Source of the DNA: Chrysaora quinquecirrha
Taxonomy: Eukaryota > Cnidaria > Scyphozoa > Semaeostomeae > Pelagiidae
Assembly: GCA_014526335.1 (NCBI GenBank)
Contig: JACTAT010000040.1
Coordinates: 5,354,725-5,418,724 of the forward strand
Length of the DNA: 64,000 bases
Direction of reading: 5' to 3'
The translations under genes were made by a program, and so were the position numbers. The notes under the pieces were generated by a model, which worked only from the letters and a program-made list of their open reading frames with translations, was not told the DNA's origin and did not search any database. Shown in pieces: positions 60,249 to 64,000 of the stretch (the first letter of the stretch is position 1; each line of letters begins with the position of its first letter).

Positions 60249-63200
60249 ATGGCATCAAGAAACCGAAAACCAACCGAGAAAGGCCTTGAGTATCAACTGG
60301 AGATGAATTTTAAATTCCTTGGTGAAGCATGGAGGAGTCTCAAATCTGTGTCGGAAGAGCTGAGATCGTTCATGGCTGAGAAACGTTCCGTAAGGGAAGC
60401 GAAAATTCTGTATGCACGATGGATGGGTTTGTACGAAGCTTTCATGCAGGCCAATGATGCTTACTGTGTTCTTTTGAATGAAGATGTCAGAAAGGAACAC
60501 CTGGACACCTGGTTTCATGACAAGGATATTTGGATATCAAATGTCAAGTCAAGCGCCGAGGAGTGGTTTACTGAAAATGTCGATGGACAAAGTGCTGCCT
60601 CAAGACGATCTTCATCTAGGAGCAAGAAGTCATCAATCAGACTTGCAGCAGAATCCAGGAAGATTGAAGAGTTGAAGAAAATGGAAATTGTACTGAAAGA
60701 GAAACAGGAACTCGAGCGAAGAGTTAAGCTGATGGAAATGGAGTTGCAACAAGAGAAGGAGAGAAGTCAGATTAGAGAAGAAATCGTCAGATCTCAATCA
60801 AGAAGTCAACTGATCCAAGAAATCGAGAATGAAGATGCTGATAGTCAAAACTTGGATGAAGAAGTTTCTGATGACGGAAGAAACAGTTGTTCACTGATGA
60901 TGGACAAACAAGGAGATGAGAATGAAGATGAAAGTCTCTGTGGCATTGATGCTGAGAGTCTTACAAGAAAGAAATCCATTGTGCAGAACCTCGGTGAAGT
61001 TCTTCTGGAACTCCAAAGGCCGAAATTGGAAATTAAGAAGTTTGATGGAGATTGCCTGTCTTTCAACAAATTCATGAGGCAGTTCAAATCCAGAATAGAG
61101 AAGATTTGCAATGATGACGAAAAAATGGCTTATCTAGAACAGTTTACCACTGGAGAAGCTCATCGAATTGTTACAGGGTACTCATTTTTGCCCTCTAATG
61201 TTGGATACAAAGCAGCTGTCAAAGAACTGTCACGACGTTATGGTGAAGCTGAGGTGATGGCTAACAGCTATGTGCAACAGGTGTTACAGTGGCCGATGAT
61301 TAAAGCCGATGATCCAAAGTCTCTTGACGACTTTTCAGTATTTTTGAAGGAATGTCAAGCTGCAACTCAATGCATTGGAACTATGAACATACTTGAACAC
61401 ACAGAAAACCTACGACAGATCTTGAAGAAACTCCCAGTTTACATGCATGATCGATGGCGAAGAGTTATACAGACGTTGCACCAAAATGGAAAGATGGTGA
61501 AGTTCTCCAATCTAGTGGACTTCGTTGAGTCAGAAGCCATAAAGTTGAATGACCCAGTCTGGGGCAGAAATGCTCTTTTTTGTTCACAGAAAAAAGAACA
61601 AAGGAAGCCAAAAGTTACAACAGCAGCAACTAATGTTTGTGAAGGACTAAAATGCTGGGGTTGTGATGGATCTCACCGCATCAAAGAATGTCCGAAGCTG
61701 AAAGAAAGCAGTCTGAGTGAAAGAAGAAATATCGTGAGAGCAAAGAAACTTTGTTTTAACTGCTTGGTAAAGGGACATTTCTCTACAGGATGCCCTTCAA
61801 AATCCAGTTGTGCTGTTTGCAAGAAGAGACACCACATTCTGTTGCATGATTTCACCAAAAAATCTGAAGAACAGACTGAGAAGAAAGAGGAGAATGCTGG
61901 AAACATAGGACAATCTGGAGTTTCCAATGCAGTGGCCAGTGGAAGTTGTACAATGCCTATCATTCCTGTCAAGGTGTTTGCAGGATCCGAAATGGTGACA
62001 TGTAACGCATTTCTCGACTCTGGCAGCAATGTTTCATTTATAACTGAATGTCTTGCTGAGAAACTTAAGGTTTCTGGGAAGAAAACAACAATCAATCTGA
62101 AAACTATGGGAAATACAGTAAGTCAGCAGACAACAATCATTCGTGGATTGAAGATATCAGCTATTGACGGTGAAGAAGTTCTAGTTGAACTACCCCCAGT
62201 GTTCACCAAATCAAACCTCCCGGTAGAGTCATGGCAGACACCTTCAAGTAAAGACCTGGCTGCATGGACCCATCTGAAGACGATCAATCTTCCTACCACA
62301 AAGATCAATGAAAGTATAGACTTGCTGATTGGAAACAATGTTCCTGCAGCATTGGCCCCTGTAGATGTTATTACAGGTCCAGTTGGAAGTCCATATGCTA
62401 CAAAGACAATACTTGGCTGGGTTGTATGGGGAGTCACAAAAAAGAAGAAAATGTCAACCAACAGTAACTATGTATGTGCAGATCTCAGTTTGGAGAACTT
62501 GTATCGAGAAAGTTTGGATTTTGACTTTCCAGAAAGAGCAGCAGATGACAAGAAGGAATGGTCATGGGAGGACAGACGATTCATGAAAGTGATGGAGGAA
62601 TCTTGCGTTTTGATAGATGGCCACTATCAAGTCGATCTTCCTTTCCGCGACCCAGAATTGAAGTTACCTTGCAACCGGAAGCTAGCTGAAAGTAGACTCG
62701 AGAATTTAAAAAAGAAGATGCTCAAGAACGATCAGTTTCAACATGACTACAAAGCCTTCATGCAAGATATGATTGATAAGGGATATGCAGAAGAAGTACT
62801 CCATGAAACAGAAGTCAACAATGGAAGAGAATGGTACATACCTCATCATGGTGTTTACAACCCTCAAAAGCCTGGGAAAATTAGAGTGGTATTCGATTGT
62901 GCTGCCAAATGCAATGGAATCTCCCTGAACGACACTCTCCTACCTGGACCAAATTTACTGAACAGCTTGCAAGGTCTGTTGCTCCGGTTTAGAGAATTTC
63001 CAGTAGCATTTTCCAGTGATATAGAATGCATGTTCTATCAAGTTAAAGTACCAGAAAAGCAGAGAGATTTGCTCAGATTCTTGTGGTGGCCAAATGGTGA
63101 TGTTTTGCAGAAGCCAAAGGTATACAGAATGACCGTGCATTTATTTGGAGCAGCGTCCTCTCCATCATGCGCAAATTATGGACTTAAGCAAACCAGCTCA

Positions 63201-64000
63201 GATAACAGGAACAATGCAAGTTTGGAAGCTGTAAAGACTTTGAATGAAGACTTCTATATGGATGATTGCCTAAAGTCTGTCCAAAGCATAAATGAAGCCA
63301 TCAAAATGGTTAAAGAATTGAAGAACTTATGTAAAGAAGGAGGATTCAACCTTACCAAATGGTGCAGTAATCAGAGAGAAGTCTTGAGCGAGATCCCACA
63401 AGAAGACCTGTCAAAGGGATTAAGAAATCTGAATTTGGATTCTTCTCAGTTACCACTTGAAAGGACACTCGGAATCCTGTGGAACCCTGAAGATGACCAG
63501 TTTCAATTCCAGTGCATCTTGAAGACAATGAAGACTACGAGAAGGACCATGCTGTCGACTGTGAGTTCCATTTATGATCCCCTTGGGTTCATCACACCTT
63601 TGGTTATGCCAGCGAAGAATATTTTACAAGATATGTGTAAGCAGAAAACCGGATGGGATGATCGACCAGATGAGAATGTCTTAGTGAAATGGGACAAATG
63701 GTTAAAGAGTATTGAAGATCTTAAAGAAATAAAAATCACTCGATGCTATGTACCAAGCGACTTTGGAAAAGTAATTCATCGAGAGCTGCATGTTTTCAGT
63801 GATGCAAGTGAGCTGGGTTATGGAATGACAATCTATGTGAGATCATCTAATGAAGACGAAGATATTTACTGCTCCTTGGTTTTTTCTAAGGGAAGAGTTG
63901 CACCTTTGAAAAAGATCACCATTCCCAGACTAGAATTGACAGCTGCGACACTTGCTGTGAGGATGGCAAACATGGTGAAAAGAGAGCTCGATTTTCAAAT
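60249..64000 (+). CDS. BEL/Pao retrotransposon gag-pol polyprotein (3' end beyond window)
   Basis: One frame is open from ATG 60249 to the window edge (1250 codons, no stop). Order: an N-terminal gag-like part; a Lys/Glu-rich coiled coil at about residues 135-200; an acidic stretch; a DUF1759-like capsid region from about 255 (LEIKKFDGD); CCHC-type knuckles from about 469 to 530 (CWGCDGSH, CFNCLVKGH, CAVCKKRHH); and an aspartic protease with DSGSN at 590. The reverse transcriptase follows, with RVVFD near 875 and YMDD at 1003-1006, and the RNase H start has FSDASELGYG near 1183-1192. Integrase and the 3' LTR must lie beyond 64000. This order and the DUF1759 plus DSG protease are typical of BEL/Pao (Belpaoviridae). 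The intact frame suggests a young, possibly active copy. No envelope-like frame is visible in the window. Confidence 0.93.
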   Translation, partial: MASRNRKPTEKGLEYQLEMNFKFLGEAWRSLKSVSEELRSFMAEKRSVREAKILYARWMGLYEAFMQANDAYCVLLNEDVRKEHLDTWFHDKDIWISNVKSSAEEWFTENVDGQSAASRRSSSRSKKSSIRLAAESRKIEELKKMEIVLKEKQELERRVKLMEMELQQEKERSQIREEIVRSQSRSQLIQEIENEDADSQNLDEEVSDDGRNSCSLMMDKQGDENEDESLCGIDAESLTRKKSIVQNLGEVLLELQRPKLEIKKFDGDCLSFNKFMRQFKSRIEKICNDDEKMAYLEQFTTGEAHRIVTGYSFLPSNVGYKAAVKELSRRYGEAEVMANSYVQQVLQWPMIKADDPKSLDDFSVFLKECQAATQCIGTMNILEHTENLRQILKKLPVYMHDRWRRVIQTLHQNGKMVKFSNLVDFVESEAIKLNDPVWGRNALFCSQKKEQRKPKVTTAATNVCEGLKCWGCDGSHRIKECPKLKESSLSERRNIVRAKKLCFNCLVKGHFSTGCPSKSSCAVCKKRHHILLHDFTKKSEEQTEKKEENAGNIGQSGVSNAVASGSCTMPIIPVKVFAGSEMVTCNAFLDSGSNVSFITECLAEKLKVSGKKTTINLKTMGNTVSQQTTIIRGLKISAIDGEEVLVELPPVFTKSNLPVESWQTPSSKDLAAWTHLKTINLPTTKINESIDLLIGNNVPAALAPVDVITGPVGSPYATKTILGWVVWGVTKKKKMSTNSNYVCADLSLENLYRESLDFDFPERAADDKKEWSWEDRRFMKVMEESCVLIDGHYQVDLPFRDPELKLPCNRKLAESRLENLKKKMLKNDQFQHDYKAFMQDMIDKGYAEEVLHETEVNNGREWYIPHHGVYNPQKPGKIRVVFDCAAKCNGISLNDTLLPGPNLLNSLQGLLLRFREFPVAFSSDIECMFYQVKVPEKQRDLLRFLWWPNGDVLQKPKVYRMTVHLFGAASSPSCANYGLKQTSSDNRNNASLEAVKTLNEDFYMDDCLKSVQSINEAIKMVKELKNLCKEGGFNLTKWCSNQREVLSEIPQEDLSKGLRNLNLDSSQLPLERTLGILWNPEDDQFQFQCILKTMKTTRRTMLSTVSSIYDPLGFITPLVMPAKNILQDMCKQKTGWDDRPDENVLVKWDKWLKSIEDLKEIKITRCYVPSDFGKVIHRELHVFSDASELGYGMTIYVRSSNEDEDIYCSLVFSKGRVAPLKKITIPRLELTAATLAVRMANMVKRELDFQ

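Noticed and set aside
60255..62461. Several minus-strand frames over the retrotransposon
   Set aside because: Antisense shadows of the uninterrupted BEL/Pao gag-pol frame.

Overview
The window is eukaryotic and AT-rich. Genes are few, introns are large, exons are bounded by GT-AG signals, and most of the DNA is tandem repeats and transposable elements. Two NACHT-LRR (NLR) genes in tandem, a BEL/Pao LTR retrotransposon, a CR1/L2-type non-LTR retrotransposon, a GIY-YIG retroelement remnant and many TIR elements fit an early-branching marine invertebrate. An anthozoan cnidarian (coral or anemone) is my best guess, but this is inferred and no marker proves it.

Layout. 0-4.3 kb: two related tandem arrays (75-bp, then about 47/94-bp units). 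4.3-16 kb: non-coding, mostly TIR elements: a nested pair of TA-flanked MITEs, a 2.18-kb element with 9-bp target duplications, a 2.29-kb GGCTATCTG-ended element also with 9-bp duplications, another MITE, and a 496-bp hairpin element. 16-22 kb: low-complexity DNA, two tRNA-derived SINE copies, a 51-bp minisatellite and a 171-175-bp satellite. 22.8-26.3 kb: an exon coding a compact four-pass membrane protein, a pogo-like element, and three short symmetric phase 1-1 exon candidates. 27.3-28.9 kb: a 172-bp array and the GIY-YIG remnant. 30.0-36.2 kb: NLR copy 1, a pseudogene with several frameshifts, split by a 4.06-kb minisatellite-filled transposon that left an exact 9-bp duplication. 36.3-43.5 kb: MITE, 173-bp satellite, PIF/Harbinger-like element with a long (TA)n tract, another 9-bp-TSD element and a palindrome. 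41.5-52.7 kb: NLR copy 2, modelled as linker exon, NACHT-LRR exon, 37-bp exon and short last exon, with a broken CR1/L2-like LINE inside its last intron. 53.5-59.7 kb: MITE, a TIR element carrying 175-bp tandem repeats, and three minisatellites. 59.7-64 kb: a BEL/Pao element whose gag-pol frame is open from 60249 to the window edge.

How the parts relate. The NLRs (predicted STAND-type intracellular receptors) share orientation and exon phase, and both are preceded by phase 1-1 linker exons. The four-pass exon upstream raises the possibility of a membrane-anchored NLR, but its apparent donor phase does not match the linkers, so this is a hypothesis only. The strongest structural observations are (1) a transposon family with GGCTAT ends, 9-bp duplications and GGGAAC/GAGGAAC minisatellite arms; (2) a MITE family in which the internal repeat motif changes together with the terminal repeat; and (3) four sequence-unrelated tandem arrays that all have a 171-175-bp unit.
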